Positions 42,243-50,984 of a stretch of 64,000 nucleotides of DNA are shown here, one piece after another. The position numbers and the translations under genes were made by a program. Below the pieces are notes generated by a model. The model saw only the letters and a program-made list of their open reading frames with translations. It did not search any database and had not been told where the DNA came from. The stretch's first letter is position 1; every line of letters starts with the position of its first letter. Origin of the DNA: Clostridiales bacterium UBA1206 (GTDB lineage Bacteria > Bacillota > Clostridia > Oscillospirales > CAG-382); the NCBI GenBank assembly GCA_002310055.1, contig DBXS01000010.1:1-64000 (forward strand). Reading direction: 5' to 3'.

Positions 42243-42938
42243 ATGACCAGAATACTCGTATGCGACGACGACGCCGACATCGTTTCGGCGGTAAAAATAT
42301 ATCTTTCCGCTGAAGGCTACAACATCATCGGCTGTTCAAACGGCGCCGACGCGATCGAAGCCGTAAAAAACGAGCCGGTCCAGCTTGTGATAATGGATAT
42401 AATGATGCCTAAGATGGACGGGATCACCGCCGTGGCGCAGATACGCGCGTTTTCCAACGTGCCGGTGATATTCCTTTCCGCCAAGGGCGAAGATACCGAC
42501 AAGGTGCTGGGCCTTAACATAGGCGCCGACGATTACATCACCAAGCCGTTCAATCCGGTGGAACTGACCGCGCGCGTCAAGGCGCAGCTGAGGAGATATA
42601 TGAATTTCGGCGGCTCGAGAGGCGCCGAAAGCGAGATACGCATAGACGGCATAGTGCTGAACGATTCTTCAAAAGCGGTGACGGTCGACGGCGAGCCGAT
42701 ATCGCTCACGCCCACCGAGTTCGATATACTCAAACTGCTGATGCAAAACCCCGGCACGGTGTTTTCTTCCGCGCGCATATATTCCGAAGTCTGGAAAGAC
42801 GAGCCCTACGGTTCTGATAACATCATAGCCGTTCACATACGCCACATACGCGAAAAATTAGAGATCAACCCCGCCGAACCCAGATATCTCAAAGTGGTCT
42901 GGGGGCAGGGCTACAAATTTGAAGGAGGAAAGAGCTGA
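42243..42938 (+). CDS. OmpR/PhoB-type response regulator
   Basis: A 231-residue regulator. The receiver (1-120) carries acidic pocket CDDD, phospho-acceptor D52 in VIMDIMMPKMDG, S79 in FLSAK and K101 in TKPF. A winged-helix output (about 130-230) ends KVVWGQGYKFEGG. It is paired with the sensor kinase directly downstream, and the kinase GTG start lies just past its stop. Target genes are unknown. Confidence 0.93.
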   Translation: MTRILVCDDDADIVSAVKIYLSAEGYNIIGCSNGADAIEAVKNEPVQLVIMDIMMPKMDGITAVAQIRAFSNVPVIFLSAKGEDTDKVLGLNIGADDYITKPFNPVELTARVKAQLRRYMNFGGSRGAESEIRIDGIVLNDSSKAVTVDGEPISLTPTEFDILKLLMQNPGTVFSSARIYSEVWKDEPYGSDNIIAVHIRHIREKLEINPAEPRYLKVVWGQGYKFEGGKS

Positions 42939-42939
42939 G

Positions 42940-44520
42940 GTGAAAAGGCTCGCGCGTCTTCCCGGGCTGAAATACACCTTTTACGGTGTTTTCTGTCTCT
43001 TTTTTTCCACGTTCATAGCCGCCGCGACAGGTTTTATATACTGCATAACTCGCGGCCATTTCAATTCCGCCCCGCCGGAAGGCACGGGCTTTGAAAGCTT
43101 TGCCTACGGGATGCGCTACATATTCGGCGTGATCACGGTATCGTGCGGAGTGATCGCTGCGCTGATGCTGATCTTCGTGCTCATAGGCGCGGGCAGACGG
43201 CGCGGCGACGACGAACTGCATACCCGCAAGATAGACCGCATCCCTTACGAATTCTGCATCGCCATATACGGCGCGCTCATTTACGGCATAGTTTATCTTT
43301 GCATAAAAGTGCTGCGGGATCCGGGGCTGTGGAACCTGTTCGTGATAGTGCCGCTTTTGCTTCTGGGCTCGCTCTTCTTTGAAGAACTTTGCATTTCCAC
43401 CGCCATAAGATACAAATCCGACACGCTGTTCAAAAACTCGTTCACCTACCGCGTGTTTGCGCTGCTCAAGCAGATATACGATCACTTTACCCCTTCGTGG
43501 AAGCTGACGGTCGCCGCGGCGGCGTATTTCGGCGCCACGTACTACGTCTTTTCGTATATGAACGCGGTGCTGCTCACGGTATGGGGTCTTCTTTCCATCG
43601 TTTTGTGCGTGCTCACGGGCGCGAGCGCGGTGTTTCTTGATTCCATAAAGCAGGGCACCAAAGAGCTCGCCGCCGGCAATCTCGAGCATAAGATCGACAC
43701 CGTGGGTATGTTTTCCCGCTTCGCCGAGATCGGCGACGACCTCAATCACATAAGCGAGGGTATGTCCAAAGCCGTTTCCGAAAAGACCCGCAGCGAAAGA
43801 TTGCGCACCGAACTCATAACCAACGTTTCGCACGATATAAAGACGCCGCTCACTTCCATTGTGAACTACGTCGACCTGCTCAAGCGCGGGAATCTTTCGG
43901 AATCGCAGCGCGCCGAATATCTTTCGGTGCTGGACAGGCAGTCGCAGAAACTCAAAAAGCTGGTGGTGGACCTTGTCGAAGCTTCCAAAGCCATAACCGG
44001 CAACATCACGGCGAATCCCGTGCCCACCAACCTTAACGAGCTCGTCAACCAGTCGGTGGCGGAATATGCCGACAGATTTGCCGAAAAGTCGCTCGAAGCA
44101 ATAGTCGCCATGCCCGAAAACGCCGTCACCGCGAACGCGGACGGACGGCTGACCTGGCGGATCTTCGATAATCTGCTCGGCAATATCTGCAAGTATTCGA
44201 TGCCCGGCACGCGCGTTTACATAGAGCTTGCGCAAAACGAAAACACCGCCTCGGTGGTGTTCAAGAACATTTCCGAAACGGTGCTGAATATTTCGCCCGA
44301 CGAACTCGTCGAACGTTTTGTGCGCGGAGACTCTTCGCGCTCCACCGAAGGCAGCGGGCTGGGACTTTCGATAGCCGCGAGCTTAGCCGAGATCCAGCAG
44401 GGCCGGCTCGCGATCGACGTGGACGGCGACCTGTTCAAGGCCTCGCTCTACCTGCCGCTCGCCGCCGAGGATATGAACGAAAGTATATCCGACATGACCT
44501 CTTCCCTCACGGGTTCGTGA
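42940..44520 (+). CDS. Sensor histidine kinase
   Basis: A 526-residue membrane histidine kinase. About six hydrophobic segments fill the first 230 residues without an obvious extracellular sensor domain. The dimerisation motif NVSHDIKTPLTSIVNYVDLLKRG carries the phospho-His, followed by ATP-binding N-box LLGNICKYS and a G-box in GSGLGLSIAASLAEI. I chose GTG 42940 with AGGAGG 11 bp upstream; an alternative TTG at 42919 overlaps the regulator. Its 3' end overlaps the converging hydrolase gene by 73 bp. Confidence 0.88.
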   Translation: MKRLARLPGLKYTFYGVFCLFFSTFIAAATGFIYCITRGHFNSAPPEGTGFESFAYGMRYIFGVITVSCGVIAALMLIFVLIGAGRRRGDDELHTRKIDRIPYEFCIAIYGALIYGIVYLCIKVLRDPGLWNLFVIVPLLLLGSLFFEELCISTAIRYKSDTLFKNSFTYRVFALLKQIYDHFTPSWKLTVAAAAYFGATYYVFSYMNAVLLTVWGLLSIVLCVLTGASAVFLDSIKQGTKELAAGNLEHKIDTVGMFSRFAEIGDDLNHISEGMSKAVSEKTRSERLRTELITNVSHDIKTPLTSIVNYVDLLKRGNLSESQRAEYLSVLDRQSQKLKKLVVDLVEASKAITGNITANPVPTNLNELVNQSVAEYADRFAEKSLEAIVAMPENAVTANADGRLTWRIFDNLLGNICKYSMPGTRVYIELAQNENTASVVFKNISETVLNISPDELVERFVRGDSSRSTEGSGLGLSIAASLAEIQQGRLAIDVDGDLFKASLYLPLAAEDMNESISDMTSSLTGS

Positions 44521-45374
44521 AGCAGCTCGTGTCGTCCTTCGTAAAGCTTTAGCGTTACGTTTATACCCGCCTTTTTCATGGCGTTAAAGACCTTGACCAC
44601 GGCTTTACCCATCCCGCCCACGGGGTCCGATCTGCCAGAGACGAGCAGTACCGGCGCGTTTTTGGGGCAGGTAGCGTAGTTTTTGCCGTTCCTGATATAA
44701 TCCATACCGCCCAGCATATCTTTGAAAAGCGAAGGCGACACGGCGTAACCGCAGTCGGGATCCGCCATATAAGCGTCGACTTCGGCGTTATCCGAAGAGA
44801 TCCAGTCGAATTCGGTGCGGTTTTCGAACGTCTTGTTATAAGAACCGAAAGCCAGCTTGTTGACGGTTTGATCGGGTTCGTATTTGCTCGCGTGCTTTCT
44901 GCAGGCACGTTTTGCCACGAGCTTTCCCGCTTTTGCAAGCGGAGCGCTGATCTGCCCCGTGCCCGAAAAGATATAACCTTCGGCTTTTATCATATTCTTC
45001 ATAAACACAGTGCGCGAAGCAAAACTCCCCATCGAATGCCCGAACAGAAAATACGGCGCGCCGGGATGTCTTTCGTGCTCGAGCTCCGAAAGCTGCGCGA
45101 TATCGCGGCATATGAATTCCCAGCCGTCTTTATCGGCGAAAAAGCCGCGTTCTTCTTTGGACGCCGACTTTCCGTGCCCCAGATGGTCGTTGCCGCAGAC
45201 GGCGACCCCGCGCGACGTCATATATTCGCAAAGCCCGGTATATCTGCCGAAATGCTCGCTCACGCCGTGAGCGACCTGGATCACGGCTTTTATCTCGCCT
45301 TCCGGAAGGTATTCGCAGGCGTAGATATCGTGTATCCCGTCGACCGAACGGAACGAAAATTCTTTTTTGATCAT
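44448..45374 (-). CDS. Alpha/beta hydrolase, monoacylglycerol-lipase-like
   Basis: A 308-residue cytosolic hydrolase of the lysophospholipase / Hydrolase_4 type. The N-terminal VIQVAHGVSEHFGRY supplies the oxyanion HG, the nucleophile elbow is FGHSMGSF, the late Asp is in VSGRSDPVGGMG and the His in GRHELLHE. Its 3' end is antisense to the end of the kinase gene. Start ATG 45374 is behind AGGGGGT. Promoter TTGACA-17-TACTAT at 45397-45425. It may deacylate monoglycerides and free glycerol for the divergent glpK. Confidence 0.87.
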   Translation of the reverse strand: MIKKEFSFRSVDGIHDIYACEYLPEGEIKAVIQVAHGVSEHFGRYTGLCEYMTSRGVAVCGNDHLGHGKSASKEERGFFADKDGWEFICRDIAQLSELEHERHPGAPYFLFGHSMGSFASRTVFMKNMIKAEGYIFSGTGQISAPLAKAGKLVAKRACRKHASKYEPDQTVNKLAFGSYNKTFENRTEFDWISSDNAEVDAYMADPDCGYAVSPSLFKDMLGGMDYIRNGKNYATCPKNAPVLLVSGRSDPVGGMGKAVVKVFNAMKKAGINVTLKLYEGRHELLHEPVREEVMSDILSFISSAASGR

Positions 45375-45396
45375 AAAGATACCCCCTTTTTTATAT

Positions 45397-45425
45397 ATAG
45401 TAAAACAATTATCCGTTATTGTCAA
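45397..45425 (-). promoter_or_regulatory. Promoter for the hydrolase
   Basis: Minus strand TTGACA (45425-45420) and TACTAT (45402-45397) with a 17-bp spacer. The divergent glpK starts at 45447, and I see no equally good plus-strand promoter. Confidence 0.72.
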
Positions 45426-45446
45426 CACCCAAACGCGGAGGAAAAT

Positions 45447-46940
45447 ATGGAAAAATACATTTTATCGCTCGACCAGGGCACCACAAGCTCGCGTGCAATA
45501 CTGTTTTCTTCATCCGGCAAGATGATCGCTTCGGCACAGAACGAATTCGCCCAGCATTTCCCTTTCCCCGGCTGGGTGGAACACGATCCCGCCGACATAC
45601 TCGCTTCGCAATTCGACGCAGCGTCGCAAACGGTCGAAAAGGCGGGGATCCGCCCCGAGGCGGTCGGCATAACCAATCAGCGCGAAACCGTCGTAGTGTG
45701 GGAAAAATCCACGGGCAAGCCGGTCTCCAACGCCATAGTGTGGCAATGCCGCCGCACCGCGCCGATCTGTGAAAAACTGCTTGCCGAAGGCGCCGGAGAT
45801 ATGATAAAAGCGCGCACCGGGCTCGCCGTTGACGCGTATTTTTCCGGCACCAAGATAAAATGGATACTCGACAATATCCCCGGAGCCGCGCGCCGCGCGC
45901 AAAACGGTGAGCTGCTCTGCGGCAACGTTGACACCTGGCTCATATATAATCTCACCGGAGGCAGGATCCACGCCACCGACTACACCAACGCTTCGCGCAC
46001 GATGCTGTTCAACATCAACACGCTCGAATGGGACAAAGACATCTGCGCCCTGCTCGGGATCCCTCTGTGCATGCTCCCCGAGGTCCGCGACAGCGCGGGC
46101 GATTTCGGAGTCATAGACGCCGGATACGCCGGAGTTTCGCCGCTGCTCGACGAAGTCCCTATCCGCGGAGTGGCGGGCGATCAGCAGGCGGCGCTTTTCG
46201 GGCAGACCTGCTTTGACATTGGCGACGTTAAAAACACTTACGGCACCGGCTGTTTCACGCTTATGAACGTGGGCGGGGAGCCGGTCAGGGACACGGGCGG
46301 ACTTATATCCACCATCGGCTGGAAAATAGGCGACGAAACCGTTTATGCGCTGGAAGGCAGCGTGTTCAACGCCGGCAGCTCCATTAAATGGCTGCGCGAC
46401 GACCTGGGCGTGATAAACACCGCGCGCGAATGCGACATACTCGCCGAAAGCGTCCCCGACACGGGCGGCGTACATTTTGTTTCGGCGTTTACGGGGCTCG
46501 GCGCTCCGTACTGGGATATGTACGCGCGCGGAAGTATGACCGGCATCACCCGCGGCACCACCAAAGCGCATCTCTGCCGAGCGGTGCTCGAAGGCATAGC
46601 GTTCCAGGTTTGCGACCTTGCGGAAGCGATGTGCAAATGCTGCGCGCACCCTATATCCGCGCTGCGCGTGGACGGTGGCGCTTCGGTAAGCGATTTTATG
46701 ATGCAGTTCCAGGCGGATATGCTGGGCGTGACCGTCGACCGGCCCGAGATAGTGGAGACCACCGCGATGGGCGCCGCGTTCCTGGCGGGGCTTGGCTGCG
46801 GTATATGGAAAGACAAAAAAGAACTGTATTTCGCGCGGCAGACCGCGCGGCTGTATAAGCCGTCCGTCACCTCCGCCGAACGCGCTTCGGCGCTGTCGGC
46901 GTGGCACGAAGCTGTCCGGCGCACGGTATCGAATATCTGA
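45447..46940 (+). CDS. glpK: Glycerol kinase
   Basis: A 497-residue FGGY-family kinase that makes glycerol 3-phosphate. Signature segments are KYILSLDQGTTSSRAILF, NQRETVVVWEKSTGKPVSNAIVWQCRRT and VKNTYGTGCFTLMNVG, with the C-terminal hallmark DGGASVSDFMMQFQADMLGVTVDRPE. GGAGG precedes ATG 45447; any longer upstream frame is antisense to the hydrolase. The next gene encodes an organophosphate-type transporter, so both may deal with glycerol phosphate supply. Confidence 0.96.
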   Translation: MEKYILSLDQGTTSSRAILFSSSGKMIASAQNEFAQHFPFPGWVEHDPADILASQFDAASQTVEKAGIRPEAVGITNQRETVVVWEKSTGKPVSNAIVWQCRRTAPICEKLLAEGAGDMIKARTGLAVDAYFSGTKIKWILDNIPGAARRAQNGELLCGNVDTWLIYNLTGGRIHATDYTNASRTMLFNINTLEWDKDICALLGIPLCMLPEVRDSAGDFGVIDAGYAGVSPLLDEVPIRGVAGDQQAALFGQTCFDIGDVKNTYGTGCFTLMNVGGEPVRDTGGLISTIGWKIGDETVYALEGSVFNAGSSIKWLRDDLGVINTARECDILAESVPDTGGVHFVSAFTGLGAPYWDMYARGSMTGITRGTTKAHLCRAVLEGIAFQVCDLAEAMCKCCAHPISALRVDGGASVSDFMMQFQADMLGVTVDRPEIVETTAMGAAFLAGLGCGIWKDKKELYFARQTARLYKPSVTSAERASALSAWHEAVRRTVSNI

Positions 46941-46964
46941 CATTCAAAATAAAAAGGCGCGTCT

Positions 46965-48230
46965 ATGGAAGCGGACATCAAAAAAAGATCGACTCTGCTC
47001 ATAATACTCTGCTGGGCGGCGTACGCCACGCAGTACATAAACAAATACAGCATCCAGATATGTCTCAAAGGGATGATCGAAAGCGGTCTGTTCACCGAAT
47101 CGTTCGGCGGCAGCGTGCTGACGGCGTTCTTTGCGAGCTACGCTTTCGGGCAGTTCGTGAACGGCTGGCTCGGCGACAAAGTCAATCCGCGCTATATGAT
47201 AGGCACGGGACTTGCGGGCGCCGCGGCGATGAACCTTATGATGGGACTAGCCGGCGACAAGATCGTTGTACTCATTATATGGTGCCTCAACGGCTGGTTC
47301 TGCTCCATGCTCTGGGCGCCGGTGGTCCGCTGTGTGGCGGAGTTCATACCGGTCGAACGCCGTTCCGGCGCGGGCGCCTCGCTTTCCGCCACCAGCCCCG
47401 TGGGGCTGCTGACTGTCTACGCGCTGGGCGGCATATTCCTTGACGAGATCGGCTCGTATCGCCATGTATACATTGCCGCGTCGTGCTTCGCCGCGGTGAT
47501 GGCGATAGTGTGGTTCATTGGGACGCATAAACTCAGAGACCATTTCAAACACTATTCGTCCGTCGCGCCGGAGACCGGCAAAAACGGCGGCGGCGCGCGC
47601 GTGGGCGGCAAAAAGCTCGCGTTCCTGCTCATCTCTTCGGGCGCCGCGTTCGGGTTCGGCTGCATAATGTTCAACGGCGTGCTCAAAGACGGCGTTTCGT
47701 CGTGGACGCACTCGTATCTCGTTTCCAATTACGGCATCACCGAATCGCTCGCCTCCACCCTGCTTATGATACTGCCGTTCGTCAACCTCGCCGGCGCTTT
47801 TTCGGCGGTGAAGCTGTTCAAGAAAAACAAAAACGAATTCCTCACCACCGCGGCGATGTTCGCGGTGTCTGTGGTCTCGATATCGCTCCTGCTTGCGGTG
47901 CGAAATTTCAGCGCCGTGTTCGGCGTGATACTGCTGGCGCTTTCTTCGGCGGCGATGCTGGGCGCAAACACGATGCTGCTCACGTTCCTGCCTATGCGGT
48001 TCGCCCACGTGGGGCGCGCCGCGACGTTCACAGGGATGCTCGACACCGTTTCGTACCTTTCTTCCGCGGTGTCCGGGACGGTGAACGGCAATATTATAGA
48101 AAACAGCGGCTGGAACACGCTGATACTCGTCTGGGTCGGACTCGCCGCAGCCGGCGTGACGGTATCGGTGCTCGGCACGCTGAAATGGCGCAAGCGCAAG
48201 GAATCGCCCGAAGCGGAGCAAACGGAATAA
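46965..48230 (+). CDS. MFS transporter, organophosphate:phosphate antiporter-like
   Basis: A 421-residue 12-helix transporter. The first helix WAAYATQYINKYSIQICLKGMIE and the FGQFVNGWLGDKVNPRYMIGTGL loop match GlpT/UhpC-type proteins (OPA family). It likely imports glycerol 3-phosphate or a hexose phosphate in exchange for phosphate. It begins 24 bp after glpK and ends with a terminator at 48243-48270. The substrate link to glpK is inferred. Confidence 0.83.
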   Translation: MEADIKKRSTLLIILCWAAYATQYINKYSIQICLKGMIESGLFTESFGGSVLTAFFASYAFGQFVNGWLGDKVNPRYMIGTGLAGAAAMNLMMGLAGDKIVVLIIWCLNGWFCSMLWAPVVRCVAEFIPVERRSGAGASLSATSPVGLLTVYALGGIFLDEIGSYRHVYIAASCFAAVMAIVWFIGTHKLRDHFKHYSSVAPETGKNGGGARVGGKKLAFLLISSGAAFGFGCIMFNGVLKDGVSSWTHSYLVSNYGITESLASTLLMILPFVNLAGAFSAVKLFKKNKNEFLTTAAMFAVSVVSISLLLAVRNFSAVFGVILLALSSAAMLGANTMLLTFLPMRFAHVGRAATFTGMLDTVSYLSSAVSGTVNGNIIENSGWNTLILVWVGLAAAGVTVSVLGTLKWRKRKESPEAEQTE

Positions 48231-48242
48231 ATGCAAAAAGGA

Positions 48243-48274
48243 AAACGCAGGATGCACGCATCCTGCGTTTATTC
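48243..48274. terminator. Terminator shared by the MFS gene and the long operon
   Basis: ACGCAGGATGC (48245-48255) pairs with GCATCCTGCGT (48258-48268), followed by TTATTC and, on the other strand, A-rich sequence. It ends both converging units. Confidence 0.83.
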
Positions 48275-48288
48275 TTATGTTTTCGGTA

Positions 48289-49410
48289 TTATTTATCGTG
48301 ATAATACGCGCCCCAGTAGCGCTTGCCGGTCGTGGTGGTGGAGTTGAGGTCCATAAGCTGCGCCACGGTGACGAAGACATAGCCTTTGGCTTCGAGTATC
48401 TCGGTCACGCGCTTGAACGCCTCGATGGAGTTTAGATACAGGTCGTGGAACAGTATTATGCTGCCGTCGCGCAGATATTTTGAATTGACCACGTTATTCA
48501 CGATGGTCTGTATATTCTGTTCGGCCTGTTCGGTGGTCTTTCTGCCGGTGTGCTGCCAGTCTTCGGAATCGACGTCCCAGATAATAATGTTGAAATCGCT
48601 CGCCTTGGCGCGTTCCTTGGTTATTTCGCCGTAGGGCGGACGCATCACTATGGGATAGTACCCGGCGTATTTTTCGACGAGCGTCGCCGTGTCGTATACT
48701 TCGTGTTTGTAAGTCTTGTCGCTGCAGGTCTTATACGAATATTCGTGCGTATATCCGTGCACGCCCGCTTCGCATCCCAAAGACACCGCGCGGGTGATGT
48801 ATTCACCGACTTTGCTGCTTTCGAGCCGGTGTCCCACCGAGAAGAACGTAACGACGTATCCTTTTTCTTCGAGAAAATCGAGCAGGATCGGGGTGTTGGA
48901 CGAAGGACCGTCGTCAAACGTTATGGCGACGTATTTTTTGCCTTCCTCGCGTGTGATGTACTGCGGCTGCTCGTAGTTGCGCGTCTGTCCGCTCGGCGAA
49001 GACGTCTCTTCCTTGCTTTCTTCTTTACTCTCTTCTTTGCTTACTTCCTTGCTCGGCTCTTCGCTCGGTTCGTCGCTCGATTCTTCAACGGGCGGCTCGC
49101 TCGATTGTTCAACGGGCGGTTCGCTCGATTCTTCGACCGGCGCGGAAGATTCTTCCGTGCTCGGTTCGGTCGAGGGCTCGGCTTCGCTGCTTTCCTCGGG
49201 CTCGCTCGCCGTACCGGAGACCGCGCTTTCGTCGGCGGAAATATCTTCCGGCGCGGAGCCGTCTTCGGAAGGAGAAGCGCTTTCTTCGGCGGATTCGCTG
49301 ATCTTACCGGGGTCGGATCTGTTGCCCACCTTGTTGGCGATGACCACGGCGAGCAGGACGCACAGGGCGCACGCCAGGATTATAATGCATTTAAAAAGCG
49401 TAGATTTCAT
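48289..49410 (-). CDS. Membrane-anchored polysaccharide deacetylase
   Basis: A 373-residue cell-surface protein. One signal-anchor helix (7-25) is followed by a Ser/Glu/Pro-rich linker of about 100 residues (36-140) with repeats such as EESSEPPVEQSSEPPVEESS. The NodB domain has D166-D167 in TFDDGPS, metal His residues in GVHGYTHEY and MRPPYGE. It probably deacetylates peptidoglycan GlcNAc or MurNAc. ATG 49410 is behind GAGGG; it follows pssA by 24 bp as the last gene of the long minus-strand operon. Confidence 0.87.
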   Translation of the reverse strand: MKSTLFKCIIILACALCVLLAVVIANKVGNRSDPGKISESAEESASPSEDGSAPEDISADESAVSGTASEPEESSEAEPSTEPSTEESSAPVEESSEPPVEQSSEPPVEESSDEPSEEPSKEVSKEESKEESKEETSSPSGQTRNYEQPQYITREEGKKYVAITFDDGPSSNTPILLDFLEEKGYVVTFFSVGHRLESSKVGEYITRAVSLGCEAGVHGYTHEYSYKTCSDKTYKHEVYDTATLVEKYAGYYPIVMRPPYGEITKERAKASDFNIIIWDVDSEDWQHTGRKTTEQAEQNIQTIVNNVVNSKYLRDGSIILFHDLYLNSIEAFKRVTEILEAKGYVFVTVAQLMDLNSTTTTGKRYWGAYYHDK

Positions 49411-49434
49411 TTGTATCCCTCTGCTTTCCAAGAC

Positions 49435-50070
49435 TTATATCATCGGTTTCACCGGTTCCGTGACGAGCAGCGCCACGATTGCGGCGACGCATATGACAAG
49501 GATCCCTATCATAACCGCGACGCCCGGCTTTTTGATCTTCACTCTGGAAATGAACAGCAGTCCCAATATAAGATACGCGGCGCGGAACACCCATCCCATA
49601 ACGCAGGGATCGATGTATTTGAGCATCATCACGAGTACGGGCAGCACGAAACATATCGTGGGGATAGGCGCGCCGGTGAAAGTCTTGAGACTTAAGTCTT
49701 CGGTCTCGGTTATCGCCTGCATATTGAAATACGCAAGCCGGATCGCTCCGCACGCGGCGTAGATGACGAGCAGTATGTAATCGTACCATTTGTTGCAGCC
49801 CAGCATATACGCTATCACCGCGGGGGTGACGCCGAACGACACCATATCGCACACCGTGTCGATCTGGATCCCGAACATTTTCGCCTTGACGTCTTCGCGG
49901 TTGGCGTGGCGCGCCACGCGGCCGTCGAACATATCGGAAATGCCGGCTATGAGCATTGCTATTACGGCAAACTCGTAATGCCCCGCTCCCGCAAGGCAGA
50001 TCGCGACGACAGACGACGCGAGCCCCGTGAGAGTGATGAAATTCGCCAGATTGTAATATCCTATAAACAT
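49435..50070 (-). CDS. pssA: CDP-diacylglycerol-serine O-phosphatidyltransferase
   Basis: A 211-residue integral membrane enzyme that makes phosphatidylserine, the precursor of phosphatidylethanolamine. The CDP-alcohol motif is DGRVARHANREDVKAKMFGIQIDTVCD, matching the DG-x2-AR-x8-G-x3-D-x3-D pattern except for spacing (8-10 residues). About six hydrophobic helices follow. It lies 32 bp after rsgA, in the position where B. subtilis has rpe. Confidence 0.9.
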   Translation of the reverse strand: MFIGYYNLANFITLTGLASSVVAICLAGAGHYEFAVIAMLIAGISDMFDGRVARHANREDVKAKMFGIQIDTVCDMVSFGVTPAVIAYMLGCNKWYDYILLVIYAACGAIRLAYFNMQAITETEDLSLKTFTGAPIPTICFVLPVLVMMLKYIDPCVMGWVFRAAYLILGLLFISRVKIKKPGVAVMIGILVICVAAIVALLVTEPVKPMI

Positions 50071-50102
50071 ATCTATTCTCCCGAACGTTTAGTTTGCATC
50101 TT

Positions 50103-50984
50103 TTAATACTGAGTCTTCTTTTTTAAAACTTCAAACAGTTTTTTGTAGCTTTCGTGCCTGGAAACGGGTATTTCCCCGCGCCCGACCGCGTCTATTACGG
50201 CGCAGCCGATCTCTTTGGTGTGGCCGCAGCCGCGGAACCTGCATTTGCCGGAAAACGGTTCGAATTCCGGGAAACAGTACTCCAGGTCGTCGAATACGAG
50301 CAGATCCTCGGTCTCGGGGTCGAGCGCCGAAAACCCGGGCGTGTCGGCGATATATCCGCCGTCGCCTGTCGCGAAAAGCTCGGTGTGGCGCGTGGTGTTT
50401 TTGCCGCGCGCGATCTTTGCGCTCAGCTCGCCGGTCTGCGCCGCGTACTGCGGGTACAGCCGGTTGAGCAGGCTGGATTTTCCCACTCCCGAAGCGCCGG
50501 CAAAGACCGCGAGCGCGCCTTTCAGGCGGCGCCGCAGCTCTTCGTCGCCATTGACGCCGATGCCGGTGCGGAACACCTCGAACCCGCACGCGGAATATAT
50601 GCGCGCGTATTCGTCGCCGCTCGACAGATCGCATTTGTTGATTATTATCACCGTGTCGACGCCGTACTTGACGCCGAGGCAGGTGAGGATATCCACGCAG
50701 TAGAGGTCGGGTTCGGGCTCGTGCGCGGAAATGACTATGCAGAACACGTCCGCGTTCGCCACGCTGGGCCGCGGGAAGCAGCACCTGCGCGGCAGTATAT
50801 CCGTTATGAAACCCGTGCCGTCGCCGTTATCGGTAAACACGGCGACGTCGCCGCAGAGCGGCTCTTTTTTTTCGCGCCGGAGCCGCGTGGCGGCTTTGCA
50901 CACGCATACGCCCCGGGGCGTGGAAACGTCGAAAAATCCTTTGCGGCTGCACACTATGGTGCCGGTCTTCTGCTCCTCTTTCAT
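50103..50984 (-). CDS. rsgA: Ribosome small subunit GTPase RsgA
   Basis: A 293-residue circularly permuted GTPase for late 30S maturation. After an OB domain come G4 NKCDL, G1 FAGASGVGKSSLLN and G3 DTPGFSALD, in the permuted order. The C-terminal zinc finger contains CRFRGCGHTKEIGC. ATG overlaps the stop of the PASTA kinase gene by ATGA, as in many Firmicutes. Confidence 0.96.
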   Translation of the reverse strand: MKEEQKTGTIVCSRKGFFDVSTPRGVCVCKAATRLRREKKEPLCGDVAVFTDNGDGTGFITDILPRRCCFPRPSVANADVFCIVISAHEPEPDLYCVDILTCLGVKYGVDTVIIINKCDLSSGDEYARIYSACGFEVFRTGIGVNGDEELRRRLKGALAVFAGASGVGKSSLLNRLYPQYAAQTGELSAKIARGKNTTRHTELFATGDGGYIADTPGFSALDPETEDLLVFDDLEYCFPEFEPFSGKCRFRGCGHTKEIGCAVIDAVGRGEIPVSRHESYKKLFEVLKKKTQY

